A stretch of 42,124 bases of DNA from JBNKHG01 sp050290225 (GCA_050290225.1 JBNKHG010000031.1:1-42124), one strand, 5' to 3'; counted from the first letter of the stretch, positions 1 to 7,343 are shown. Notes: generated from the sequence alone by a model not told the origin. Numbers and translations: made by a program.

Positions 1-513
1 TTCTTCGCCGTGGGAGAGGCGACGCTCGCGCCCCTTGGCTTTGGGTGGCATCCGCACATTTTTCATGGGGTTGCCTTTAGGGAGATGGATTTCGCAATCC
101 TTGATGGCAAATTCCAACACCCGATTGAGTACGCCAAGTTCCTTGCGCACGGTTTGTTCCTTGCGCGTTTTCAAGCGATCATCCCGGTAGTCTTTGATTT
201 GGGAAGAAGTCAGCCCCGCCAGGGTAAAGTGACCGAACTGTTGATCAAGCAGTTTGATACGACACTTTATATCGGCGTAGGATTTTTTGGTCGGTGCAAT
301 TTCTTCTTCGTAACGTTTCAAAAGTTCGCTGACGGTTGTGCTCTCCGCTTCTGTGGTAGAAACGAAAATACCTTTTTCCATCTCGACTTCCACCTGACGC
401 GCCCAGCGTTCGGCACTGGTTTTGCGGGTGAAGTTTTTGGAGATGGTGCGGTAACCCTTTTTGCGAACCTGTGCCCGGTAGGTGCCCTCCGGTGTCTTTG
501 TTATGGATGCCAT
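1..513 (-). CDS. Tyrosine-type site-specific integrase, N-terminal part (runs off the window)
   Basis: An open frame of 171 codons reads leftward from an ATG at 513 to the window edge without a stop. An AAGGAC ribosome binding site lies just upstream of the ATG. The N-terminus (MASITKTPEGTYRAQVRKKG) resembles the arm-binding beta-sheet domain of phage and island integrases. It is followed by a helical SAM-like core-binding segment (around residues 60-150, containing LKRYEEEIAPTKKSY and VRKELGVLNRVLEFAIKD). The catalytic Arg-His-Arg-Tyr domain would lie outside the window. The gene starts about 170 bp from the 3' end of an intact tRNA-Arg and is transcribed away from it, the usual arrangement at one end of an integrated island or prophage. 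Family assignment is by pattern only, but the frame, ribosome site and tRNA context agree. Whether the full gene is intact cannot be seen. Confidence 0.82.
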   Translation of the reverse strand, partial: MASITKTPEGTYRAQVRKKGYRTISKNFTRKTSAERWARQVEVEMEKGIFVSTTEAESTTVSELLKRYEEEIAPTKKSYADIKCRIKLLDQQFGHFTLAGLTSSQIKDYRDDRLKTRKEQTVRKELGVLNRVLEFAIKDCEIHLPKGNPMKNVRMPPKAKGRERRLSHGEE

Positions 514-681
514 GCTGGTCGTCCTTCTGTTGCCAATCAAGTGAGTGAATGGCGCGCGCACGACATAACCATAAAGCCGCAAGCCAAAATCGATGGCCTG
601 CAATCTGCCCCGAAAAGGGGTTATTTGCTCGTAATTGAAGGGTGACTGCCCTGATATTGCCCCGATGGGCCGGAAGGAAGA

Positions 682-758
682 TGGCCCGCCCTAGAGGATT
701 CGAACCTCTGACCTCGGCCTCCGGAGGGCCGCGCTCTATCCAGCTGAGCTAAGGGCGG
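682..758 (-). tRNA. tRNA-Arg (anticodon CCG)
   Basis: The minus strand folds as a complete tRNA. The acceptor CCGCCCT pairs with AGGGCGG, the D-arm reads AGCTCAGCTGGATAGAGCG, and the anticodon stem-loop is CGGCC-CTCCGGA-GGCCG with anticodon CCG. The T-arm is AGAGG-TTCGAAT-CCTCT, the discriminator is G, and the CCA end is encoded. It decodes CGG arginine codons. The 3' end faces the integrase gene, so this tRNA is the likely attachment site of the island at the left edge of the window. Confidence 0.95.
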
Positions 759-768
759 GTTGTGCGGG

Positions 769-784
769 GTTAGCATATGCTAAC
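769..784. repeat. 16-bp perfect palindrome just upstream of the tRNA-Arg gene
   Basis: GTTAGCATATGCTAAC is a perfect inverted repeat ending 10 bp from the 5' end of the mature tRNA. It covers where the tRNA promoter -10 element should lie; TATGCT on the minus strand is a possible -10, followed by a C-rich discriminator. It could be an operator or part of a recombination site. No function can be assigned from sequence alone. Confidence 0.6.
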
Positions 785-844
785 AAAAATCGCAGTTTTG
801 ACGAGCTGCGAAGACTCGTTTTGCCCCTTGCCTGCTGTTGAGCT

Positions 845-888
845 TTGCCTCCGGAGGGCAACGCTCTATCCAGCTGAGCTACGGGCGG
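845..888 (-). pseudogene. Truncated second tRNA-Arg(CCG): 5' half only
   Basis: The minus strand repeats the 5' half of the neighbouring tRNA: acceptor strand CCGCCCG, D-arm AGCTCAGCTGGATAGAGCG, and anticodon stem-loop TTGCC-CTCCGGA-GGCAA. It then diverges at once; there is no variable loop, T-arm or 3' acceptor strand. The anticodon stem is still perfectly paired although its sequence differs from the intact copy, so it derives from a once-functional gene and is not a recent partial copy. A good promoter still precedes it. It is either a tandem tRNA gene cut by a deletion or integration event, or a scar of recombination in the anticodon arm. Confidence 0.8.
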
Positions 889-897
889 ATTGCTTGG

Positions 898-926
898 CGA
901 TAACAGCCAAAAATCGCAGGCCGCAA
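898..926 (-). promoter_or_regulatory. Sigma-70 promoter of the truncated tRNA-Arg
   Basis: On the minus strand TTGCGG (921-926) and TTATCG (898-903) are separated by exactly 17 bp, and the -10 ends 9 bp before the tRNA 5' end. The segment AAAAATCGCAG inside the spacer (909-919) also occurs upstream of the intact tRNA (785-795), so part of the 5' flank is shared by both copies. Confidence 0.5.
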
Positions 927-1115
927 TCATACTCATCTCGGCCTCCTGAGTCTATTCCTCCACGTGCTTTTATTCGTCTGTATAACCGCAAGTCAGCCGT
1001 GGCCATACAGAAGTTAGTAAGTAATCGCTATTAATATGGCTGTCGTCATTCCCAGATCGTGTCTAAAACCACCCCCGATTTAACCTTGGGGAACTATGCT
1101 TAAAGTACGTCAGGG

Positions 1116-1180
1116 CCGGTTTAACCTACAGGGGCAGCGTGGTGGCTGTGGCTAGACATGCGCACCTGCATTTAAACCGG
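1116..1180. repeat. Inverted repeat in the presumed mrp operon leader
   Basis: CCGGTTTAA at 1116-1124 is matched by TTAAACCGG at 1172-1180. The pairing may extend inward with interruptions (CTACAGG against CCTGCA), leaving a loop of roughly 30 nt. It lies about 160 bp before the first antiporter gene, so it may be transcribed as part of the leader. Confidence 0.5.
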
Positions 1181-1338
1181 TATCTGGCGTGCTTCCTTTC
1201 GCCGATTTTCCTCCCATCTTCTCTCGTGTCAGGTCAATTATCCGGGTTATTCGCCCTATCAAGGGTACTGAGCCGCAGAAGGTGAATTTCAATAGGCTGT
1301 GGACTACAGTTTTATGAAGGGAATCGTGAGGGTTGTCT

Positions 1339-1836
1339 ATGTTCGCTGGCTTGATTGATCACCGTATCACACACCTGGTCGCCGCCTGTGGGCTGTGGTG
1401 GTTGTTATCCGGTCGAACGGACACCTTGAGTCTGGGGTTGGGCTTTGGGGCCGCGGTTTTTTCAGTCTACCTGGCACGGCGGATGCTTCTGATTGACCGG
1501 GAAGCACATACCTTTTTTATTGGTCTCCATCTGTTGGGCTATTGGTTATGGTTGGCAGGGGCGATAGTGCGGGCAAATATCGATGTCGTACAGCGAATTC
1601 TGTCGAGGCCGTTACGTATTAGCCCCACCTGGGTACGGCTGCACACCTCCCCCAAGACAGATCTGGGCATGGCGAACCTGGCGAATTCCATCACACTGAC
1701 TCCCGGGACTGTGACGCTGGATGTGGAGGATGGGGCCATAGCCGTACACGCTCTCACCAGGGAAGCGGCCGAGTACCTCGAAACTGGCGATATGGAGCGG
1801 CGGGCGCAGGACCCCGGCCGTGCACAACAGCACTGA
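1339..1836 (+). CDS. mrpE: Monovalent cation/H+ antiporter subunit E (MrpE/MnhE; MbhA-like)
   Basis: This is a small inner-membrane subunit of the Mrp-type Na+(K+)/H+ antiporter complex. The 165-residue protein has N-terminal hydrophobic helices (about residues 10-85). The typical MrpE C-terminal segment follows, with the conserved stretch ANSITLTPGTVTLDVEDG and then AIAVHALT. The length agrees with the family (about 160). The start is placed at ATG 1339, 6 bp after GAGGG; a TTG two codons upstream is possible but has no room for a ribosome site. It is the first gene of a tightly packed operon, and its end overlaps possible starts of mrpF. MrpE is thought to be needed for complex assembly and full activity. 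Confidence 0.9.
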   Translation: MFAGLIDHRITHLVAACGLWWLLSGRTDTLSLGLGFGAAVFSVYLARRMLLIDREAHTFFIGLHLLGYWLWLAGAIVRANIDVVQRILSRPLRISPTWVRLHTSPKTDLGMANLANSITLTPGTVTLDVEDGAIAVHALTREAAEYLETGDMERRAQDPGRAQQH

Positions 1837-1837
1837 G

Positions 1838-2149
1838 ATGGCTGAAATCTACCTGGGCGTGACCGCGGTGGCGATTCTTATTGTGATGTGTCTGGCGCTG
1901 GTGCGGGCATTTCTCGGTCCCTCAGTGTTCGATCGCGCACTGGCGGTGAATATGTTTGGTACAAAGACGGTGTTGCTGATCAGTGTGATCAACTTCTTAG
2001 GTGGTCGGCAGGAATTTCTTGATATCTCGCTGGCTTATGCGCTGATTAACTTCATCAGTGTAATCGCCATGCTGAAATTCTACCGTTATGCAGAGGCGTT
2101 CGAGGCAACGCTGGTGGCGCCTGAGAACAGCGAGTCGAGGCAGCGATGA
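1838..2149 (+). CDS. mrpF: Monovalent cation/H+ antiporter subunit F (MrpF/MnhF; MbhB-like)
   Basis: A small three-helix membrane subunit of the Mrp complex, about 103 residues. The family signature is seen in LVRAFLGPSVFDRALAVNMF, followed by a helix with the DISLAYALINFISVIAMLKF pattern. The start is taken at ATG 1838, just after the mrpE stop; an upstream GTG at 1820 would overlap mrpE by 17 bp. The 3' end overlaps the ATG of mrpG by four bases (ATGA), which implies translational coupling. In characterised systems MrpF is essential for antiport and pairs with MrpG. Confidence 0.9.
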   Translation: MAEIYLGVTAVAILIVMCLALVRAFLGPSVFDRALAVNMFGTKTVLLISVINFLGGRQEFLDISLAYALINFISVIAMLKFYRYAEAFEATLVAPENSESRQR

Positions 2150-2496
2150 ATTGGCTGGAAGCCCTCAGTGGTATTTGCCTGATTGCTGGAGGGGTATTTG
2201 GGGTAATCGGTGCCGTTGGGATTCTACGATTGCCTGACTTTTTCTCCCGTCTTCACCCGGCGGGCATTACCGACACTCTTTGTGCCACCCTGGTGTTATT
2301 AGGGCTGATGCTACAGGCGGAGTCAGCGGGAGTGGTGGTGAAACTGTTACTGATATGGTTCTTTCTGCTGTTTACCACCCCTTCGGCGACTCTTGCGCTG
2401 GCCAAGACCGCAGTCCAGGCCGGTTGCGTCCTGCCCGTCGGTCATGGTGCCGCGGGGCAGGAGACGGAAAACAACCATAAGGATTCGGGACCGTGA
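2146..2496 (+). CDS. mrpG: Monovalent cation/H+ antiporter subunit G (MrpG/MnhG; MbhC-like)
   Basis: A small hydrophobic subunit of 116 residues with three predicted membrane helices. The conserved MrpG motif is present near residues 25-45 (GILRLPDFFSRLHPAGITDT). The C-terminal tail (after about residue 85) is polar and probably cytoplasmic. It overlaps mrpF upstream by four bases and the next gene downstream by four bases (GTGA), so it is part of a translationally coupled chain. Confidence 0.9.
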   Translation: MNWLEALSGICLIAGGVFGVIGAVGILRLPDFFSRLHPAGITDTLCATLVLLGLMLQAESAGVVVKLLLIWFFLLFTTPSATLALAKTAVQAGCVLPVGHGAAGQETENNHKDSGP

Positions 2497-3053
2497 CCGA
2501 ACTGGTGCCGATGATAGTCACTATAACTTTTGTGATGCTGGGCTTTCTGGCGGCAACGGCGGTGGCGGTAGTGCGGCTGACCGACCTGTTTGCAGTGGTG
2601 ATGTTGTTCGGTATCTACAGCCTTCTGTCGGCAAATATTTTTTTGTTAATGGATGCCGCCGATGTCGCCTTTACCGAGGCGGCGGTGGGGGCGGGTATTT
2701 CCTCGGTACTGATGCTATCGACCCTGGCCTTGACTGGCGGCCGGGAGCACCGGGTGCGGCGGGGCAATCCCTGGCATTTGTTGCTAGTGATGATTACGGG
2801 TGTAGCGCTAGTGTGGGGCACCACGGATTTGCCGCCCTATGGAGACGCCGAGGCGGCGGCCCACCTGCATGTGGCGCCGCGTTACATTCAGGAGTCACCG
2901 GAGGAGGTGGGCATTCCCAACCTGGTGACGGCGGTGCTGGCCAGTTACCGAGGCTTCGATACCCTCGGTGAGGTGGTGGTGGTTTTTACCGCGGGCTTGG
3001 GCGTGCTTTTGATTCTGGGTTTTGATCGCTCGCGCAAGCGATCGGATAAATAG
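2493..3053 (+). CDS. MrpA C-terminal-domain-like subunit (DUF4040; MbhD-MbhE fusion type)
   Basis: This 186-residue membrane protein corresponds to the C-terminal module of large MrpA proteins, here as a separate gene. The first ~85 residues are MbhD/DUF4040-like, with DLFAVVMLFGIYSLLSA and the signature FTEAAVGAGISSVLM. Residues ~95-186 are MbhE-like, with NLVTAVLASYRGFDTLGE before the last helix. In Mbh and Mrp structures this part forms core membrane helices linking the small subunits to the antiporter-like subunits. It starts at GTG 2493, overlapping mrpG by four bases. No full-length MrpA (about 800 residues) exists in the operon. Some databases call this family subunit A or B. Confidence 0.85.
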   Translation: MTELVPMIVTITFVMLGFLAATAVAVVRLTDLFAVVMLFGIYSLLSANIFLLMDAADVAFTEAAVGAGISSVLMLSTLALTGGREHRVRRGNPWHLLLVMITGVALVWGTTDLPPYGDAEAAAHLHVAPRYIQESPEEVGIPNLVTAVLASYRGFDTLGEVVVVFTAGLGVLLILGFDRSRKRSDK

Positions 3054-3089
3054 CCTCCCGATTTTACTTCTTCCCCAGAGTTTTTGCTG

Positions 3090-3509
3090 ATGAAACAGTA
3101 CCCGGTTCTGCGTATCACGGCCAAATACCTGATTCCCTCAATGGTTCTGTTTGCCTTTTATGTGTTGTTTCACGGCGAATACAGCCCTGGCGGTGGCTTC
3201 CAGGCTGGAGTGATATTTAGCGCGGCGTTTATTCTCTATGGCGTCGTCTTCGGAGTTGAGGTGGCGGAGCAGGTTGCGCCACCGCAGCTGTTGCGCGCAC
3301 TGTCTTGTGTTGGCGTGTTGGTCTACGCCGGCGTCGGTGTAGTGAGCTGGTTGATGGGTGGCAACTATCTGGAGTACCGGGTACTCGACGACAATCCAGT
3401 CAGTGCACAGCAGTTGGGTATTCTGTTGGTGGAGGTCGGAGTGGGTATCACTGTAGCGGCGGTGATGGTCACTATTTTTTTCGCCTTTGCGAGGCGCGAG
3501 CGGCAGTAA
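3090..3509 (+). CDS. mrpB: Monovalent cation/H+ antiporter subunit B (MrpB/MnhB; MbhF-like)
   Basis: A 139-residue protein with four predicted membrane helices and the MnhB signature FHGEYSPGGGFQAGVIFSAA near residues 27-46. The length matches the MnhB domain alone, without the extra N-terminal part sometimes fused in MrpB. The start is set at ATG 3090; a TTG at 3084 is a less likely alternative, and no strong ribosome site is seen. It follows the DUF4040 subunit after 36 bp, and the next gene starts 84 bp downstream, one of the two widest gaps inside the operon. Confidence 0.88.
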   Translation: MKQYPVLRITAKYLIPSMVLFAFYVLFHGEYSPGGGFQAGVIFSAAFILYGVVFGVEVAEQVAPPQLLRALSCVGVLVYAGVGVVSWLMGGNYLEYRVLDDNPVSAQQLGILLVEVGVGITVAAVMVTIFFAFARRERQ

Positions 3510-3593
3510 TTTTCCATTAATAGCGGGAGCTGCTGCAGACCGGAAACCGTAGAAAACGGAAAGAACGAAGATCAGGCAGGGGAGTTCAGATCA

Positions 3594-3989
3594 TTGCTGG
3601 GACAGTTTAACTATTGGGTAGTCGTGCTGTTGATGATGTGCGGTTTTTACATTGTGATCAGTCGTGGCAACTTGATTAAACAGGTGGTGGGACTCAACCT
3701 GTTTCAAACGTCGGTATTTATTCTCTATATCAGTCTCGGCAATGTCGCCGGGGCCACTGCGCCCATTCTCCAGGCAGAACAAGTGCAGGCATATTCCAAT
3801 CCTCTGCCCCATGTGCTGATACTGACCGCCATCGTTGTCAATGTGTCCACCACCGCGGTGGCATTGGCGTTGGTGGTGCGAATCAAGGAAGCTTTTGGCA
3901 GTATCGAAGAGGATGATATCGAACAGTTTATCGATCACAGTGGTGGCGAGGATCCCGACACAGACACGGCGGCTGGGGGAGGCGGGTGA
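3594..3989 (+). CDS. mrpC: Monovalent cation/H+ antiporter subunit C (MrpC/MnhC; NuoK-like, MbhG-like)
   Basis: A NuoK-family membrane subunit of 131 residues with three helices. Family features are GFYIVISRGNLIKQVVGLNL near residues 17-36, the segment ending in PLPHVLILTAIVVNVSTTAV near residues 70-92, and an acidic C-terminal tail. The start is TTG 3594, about nine bases after AGGGGAG; there is no in-frame ATG nearby. The tail overlaps the GTG start of the next gene by four bases. In the complex, MrpC sits between the small subunits and MrpD, like NuoK in complex I. Confidence 0.88.
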   Translation: MLGQFNYWVVVLLMMCGFYIVISRGNLIKQVVGLNLFQTSVFILYISLGNVAGATAPILQAEQVQAYSNPLPHVLILTAIVVNVSTTAVALALVVRIKEAFGSIEEDDIEQFIDHSGGEDPDTDTAAGGGG

Positions 3990-5506
3990 GTTTCATCCAG
4001 GAACATCTGGCCGCGCTGATGGTGGTGCTGCCTTTAGTGGGAGCGCCACTTTGCCTGTTGTTGAACCGTGCACGAATTGCCTGGATCCTGTCACTGGGGG
4101 TATGCGCCTGCGTATTGGTGCTGGCAGTGGAGGCATTGCGGCTGGTGCTGGCCGGGGGGGCGCTTCATTATAGCCTGGGGGCTTGGGCACCGCCCTGGGG
4201 CATTGAATTTCGCATTGATCTGGTTAATGCGTTGTTGGCACTGTTGATTGCTTTTATCGCGCTGCTGGTGGCGATCTATGCGGGACCCAGTGTCACGCGG
4301 GAATTGCGTACGACTCGCATCGCGGGCTTCTTTGCCGCCTATTTGCTGACCCTGACCGGGCTACTCGGCATCACTGTTACCGGCGATGTGTTTAACCTGT
4401 TCGTGTTCCTGGAAATCTCCTCTCTCTCCAGCTATGTGTTGATCAGTTTGGGGCAGCCGCGTCGGGCTTTGGTGGCGGCTTACCAGTACCTGATTCTGGG
4501 AACTATCGGGGCGACTTTTATCCTGATCGGGATCGGACTAACCTACGCCATGACCGGTACCCTGAATATGGCCGACCTGTCCCAGCGACTGGTGGCTGTG
4601 CAAGCGACGCGTACTGTTCATACGGCCTTTGCTTTTGTTGTCGTTGGCCTGGCGATCAAGTTTGCCCTTTACCCCCTGCACCAGTGGTTACCCAACGCCT
4701 ATGCCTATGCTCCCTCGGCGGTCAGCGCGCTGTTGGCGGCAGTGGCCACCAAGGTGGCGATCTATGCGCTGTTGCGTTTTGTATTTGGTATTTTTGGCGC
4801 GACTTTCGTATTCGAGCAAACGCCTTTCGGTTGGGTGCTGCTGGGTTTTGCATTGATGGCAGTGGTGGCCGGGTCCTGGATCGCTTTATTCCAGCAAAAT
4901 CTCAAACGCATGCTGGCCTACTCCAGCGTTACTCAAATTGGCTACATGGTATTGGGGATCAGTATGGTGAGCGTAACCGGGCTCACCGCCAGTATCCTGC
5001 ACATGCTCAATCACGCCATGATCAAGGGTACATTGTTTATGGCGCTGGGCTGCGTGTTTTACCGCCTTGGCGCCATTGACCTGGTTTCCATGCGCGGAAT
5101 CGGCCGGGAAATGCCATGGACAATGATGGCGTTTGTGGTGGGAGGCCTGAGTTTGATCGGGATTCCCGTCACTGCAGGTTTTGTCAGTAAGTGGTACCTG
5201 TTGACGGCGGCCCTGGCGCGGGGCTGGTGGCCGGTGGTGGTGTTCATCGTGGCGGCCACCCTGATGGCTGCAGTCTACATCGGCAGGGTAGTGGAGACTG
5301 CCTGGATCAAACCGGCACCCCCGGAACGACCGCGGTTGTCTGAGGCTCCACTGATGTTACTGCTGCCCACCTGGGCCCTGGTGTTGGCAAACCTCTATTT
5401 CGGTATGGATACACGGTTGACATTGGGCCTGTCGCAACTGGCGGCTTCCCAACTTGGCGAGACCCTGCTGCCGGTCACGGTAAACTTGTCAGGAGGACTG
5501 CCGTGA
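3986..5506 (+). CDS. mrpD: Proton-conducting antiporter subunit D (MrpD; NuoL/M/N family)
   Basis: A 506-residue antiporter-type subunit with about 14 membrane helices. The residues expected for ion translocation are present: Glu143 in GDVFNLFVFLEISSLSSY, Lys225 in GLAIKFALYPLHQWLP, and Lys256 in AVATKVAIYALLRF. A conserved histidine-containing helix (HMLNHAMIKGTLFMALG) and the discontinuous-helix region GIPVTAGFVSKWYL follow. It starts with GTG 3986, overlapping mrpC by four bases, and overlaps the next gene by four bases. Adjacency to MrpC identifies it as the MrpD equivalent. Which cation (Na+, K+ or H+ only) it moves cannot be read from the sequence. Confidence 0.9.
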   Translation: MSFIQEHLAALMVVLPLVGAPLCLLLNRARIAWILSLGVCACVLVLAVEALRLVLAGGALHYSLGAWAPPWGIEFRIDLVNALLALLIAFIALLVAIYAGPSVTRELRTTRIAGFFAAYLLTLTGLLGITVTGDVFNLFVFLEISSLSSYVLISLGQPRRALVAAYQYLILGTIGATFILIGIGLTYAMTGTLNMADLSQRLVAVQATRTVHTAFAFVVVGLAIKFALYPLHQWLPNAYAYAPSAVSALLAAVATKVAIYALLRFVFGIFGATFVFEQTPFGWVLLGFALMAVVAGSWIALFQQNLKRMLAYSSVTQIGYMVLGISMVSVTGLTASILHMLNHAMIKGTLFMALGCVFYRLGAIDLVSMRGIGREMPWTMMAFVVGGLSLIGIPVTAGFVSKWYLLTAALARGWWPVVVFIVAATLMAAVYIGRVVETAWIKPAPPERPRLSEAPLMLLLPTWALVLANLYFGMDTRLTLGLSQLAASQLGETLLPVTVNLSGGLP

Positions 5507-7071
5507 TGCAGCTGTGGTTGGTTCCGCTGATTCCCTTAACGATAGCCCTGATGGTGATACTCTGTGGCCGTTGGCCCAATATCCGCGAAGGCGTCACCTT
5601 GGTGGGGGGAGTACTGCTGTGTCGCAGTGTGTGGGCATTGGTGCAACAGCGGGTTACGGCGGGGTTGGAACCCTGGTTGGGATTTGAACTCGTTCCCGGC
5701 ATGACCTTCAGCTTCCAGGCTGATGCCCTGGGACTGTTGTTCGCATTGGTGGCCTCGAGCCTTTGGCTGGTAACTTCAGTTTATGCCATTGGTTATATGC
5801 GAGCGCATCACGAAAAAAAACAGACCGCCTTTTATTCAGCCTTTGCGCTGGCGATTGCGGCTACCATGGGAATCGCCCTGGCGGCCAACCTGTTTACCCT
5901 GTTTGTCTGCTACGAAATTTTGACCCTGTCCACCTATCCTCTGGTTATCCACGCAGGCTCGCGGGAAGCCCGTTTGGGGGGGCGTACCTACCTGGGAATA
6001 TTGTTGGCCACCTCCATCGGTTTGTTTCTGGTGGCGGTAGTGGGTACGTGGTTGTTGGCGGGGACTCTCGATTTTACCCCCGGCGGGATTCTGCGGGGGA
6101 AAGCGCAGGACAATGTCATCGCGGTGCTGCTATTGTTGTTTTTGTTCGGCATTGGCAAGGCCGCATTGATGCCGGCCCATCGCTGGCTGCCGGCGGCGAT
6201 GGTCGCGCCGACACCGGTCAGTGCGTTGCTGCATGCGGTGGCGGTGGTCAAGGCGGGCGTGTTTACCGTGTTAAAAGTGGTGGTGTTTATCGTCGGCAGT
6301 GATTTTTTTCACAGGCCGATGACGGGAAATTTTGATTTCGCCGCAATGGTACACCAGGGGTTGATCTATGTGGCCGTCGCCAGTCTGGTACTGGCGTCGG
6401 TGCAGGCCCTGCGTCAGGACAATCTGAAACGGCGACTGGCATACTCCACGATCAGTCAGTTGGCTTATATAGTCCTGGGTGCCCTGTTGGTGCAATCTCT
6501 TAGCCTGGTGGGTGCCGCTATGCATATTGCCACTCACGCCCTGGGCAAAATCGTTTTGTTCTTTGCCGCAGGTGGAATTTTAGTGGCGACCGGAAAGACA
6601 CGAGTCAGCGAGTTGCGGGGACTTGGGCGTCAAATGCCGATTACCTTTGGCTGTTTTCTTCTCGCCAGCCTCAGCGTAATCGGGCTACCTTTGTTTGGTG
6701 GTTTCTGGAGCAAGTGGTATCTGGCACTGGGTACGGTGGCTACAGGTCAGTGGCTGGCGCTTGCGGCTTTGATGGCCAGTTCGCTGTTGAGTATTGCCTA
6801 TCTGTTGCCTGTGGTTGTGACAGGATTTTGGATTCCCGTCCATGAGTCTGAAAAAAGCGCAGACACTATAAGTACCTCAGTCAATGAGCATATAAGGTTA
6901 AAAGAGGCTCCCGGCTCCTGTTTGCTGGCTATGCTGATAGCCTTGTGCGGCAGTTTGTATTTGTTTTTCCAACCACAACCGCTGTTTGAACTGGCTACCG
7001 AGTTTTCCCGGGCAGCGCTGTCCGGACCGGTGCTTCCCTCGGGTAATCTGGCGGAAGGAGTGTCGCCATGA
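5503..7071 (+). CDS. Second proton-conducting antiporter-type subunit (MrpD/NuoM-like)
   Basis: A 522-residue NuoL/M/N-family protein with about 14 membrane helices. Key residues are kept: Glu138 in NLFTLFVCYEILTLSTYPLV, Lys219 in FGIGKAALMPAHRWLP, and Lys250 in HAVAVVKAGVFTVLK. Between helices 12 and 13 it has a polar insert rich in Ser/Glu (near residues 445-470). It starts at GTG 5503 (or ATG 5506) after AGGAGG and overlaps mrpD by four bases. It is clearly divergent from the preceding MrpD, so it is not a recent duplicate. The arrangement resembles the D1-D2 pairs of cyanobacterial mrp clusters. Confidence 0.87.
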   Translation: MMQLWLVPLIPLTIALMVILCGRWPNIREGVTLVGGVLLCRSVWALVQQRVTAGLEPWLGFELVPGMTFSFQADALGLLFALVASSLWLVTSVYAIGYMRAHHEKKQTAFYSAFALAIAATMGIALAANLFTLFVCYEILTLSTYPLVIHAGSREARLGGRTYLGILLATSIGLFLVAVVGTWLLAGTLDFTPGGILRGKAQDNVIAVLLLLFLFGIGKAALMPAHRWLPAAMVAPTPVSALLHAVAVVKAGVFTVLKVVVFIVGSDFFHRPMTGNFDFAAMVHQGLIYVAVASLVLASVQALRQDNLKRRLAYSTISQLAYIVLGALLVQSLSLVGAAMHIATHALGKIVLFFAAGGILVATGKTRVSELRGLGRQMPITFGCFLLASLSVIGLPLFGGFWSKWYLALGTVATGQWLALAALMASSLLSIAYLLPVVVTGFWIPVHESEKSADTISTSVNEHIRLKEAPGSCLLAMLIALCGSLYLFFQPQPLFELATEFSRAALSGPVLPSGNLAEGVSP

Positions 7072-7343
7072 ATGATCGAAAATCGGCCTCTGTACCGACG
7101 CCAAACGATAAACACGTTTTTGACAAACCCGGCAATGTGCGTGCTGTGTTAATGCTGCTCTATATCATCTGTGCGTTATTGGGGATCGCGGATTTTGTTT
7201 TGCACCGGCATGTTGAACACCCGTTGGAAAGTCTGCCGGCGTTTTACGCGGTATATGGCTTTGTTGGTTGTGTAAGTCTGGTGCTGGTAGCCAAGGAGTT
7301 GCGGAAGTGGGTGAAACGTGAGGAAACTTACTATGAAGACTAA
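7068..7343 (+). CDS. Small uncharacterised two-helix membrane protein of the mrp operon
   Basis: A 91-residue protein with a polar N-terminus of about 24 residues, a first membrane helix (near 25-44, VLMLLYIICALLGIADFVL), a loop with HRHVEHPLESLP, a second helix (near 58-75), and a charged C-terminus (KELRKWVKREETYYED). Its ATG overlaps the stop of the previous antiporter gene (ATGA), so it is translationally coupled to it. It matches none of the classical Mrp A-G subunits. I have an impression that similar proteins occur in related bacterial operons, but their function is not known to me. The likely role is an accessory subunit between the second and third antiporter-type subunits; this is inferred from position. 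Confidence 0.8.
   Translation: MNDRKSASVPTPNDKHVFDKPGNVRAVLMLLYIICALLGIADFVLHRHVEHPLESLPAFYAVYGFVGCVSLVLVAKELRKWVKREETYYED

Larger units (their letters stand above)
889..1338. other. Gene-free stretch before the antiporter operon
   Basis: I see no convincing coding region here. It holds the promoter of the truncated tRNA, a large imperfect hairpin (1116-1180), and presumably the promoter and leader of the mrp operon. Short open frames crossing it have no recognisable protein character. Confidence 0.6.

Noticed and set aside
10..645. A 211-codon open frame on the plus strand at the left edge
   Set aside because: It lies opposite the integrase frame, which has a ribosome site, integrase-like sequence and the right position beside the tRNA. 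The plus-strand product has no recognisable character.
777..1034. An 85-codon open frame on the plus strand
   Set aside because: It runs across the truncated tRNA and its promoter in antisense, begins at a weak start, and its product resembles no protein; treated as chance.
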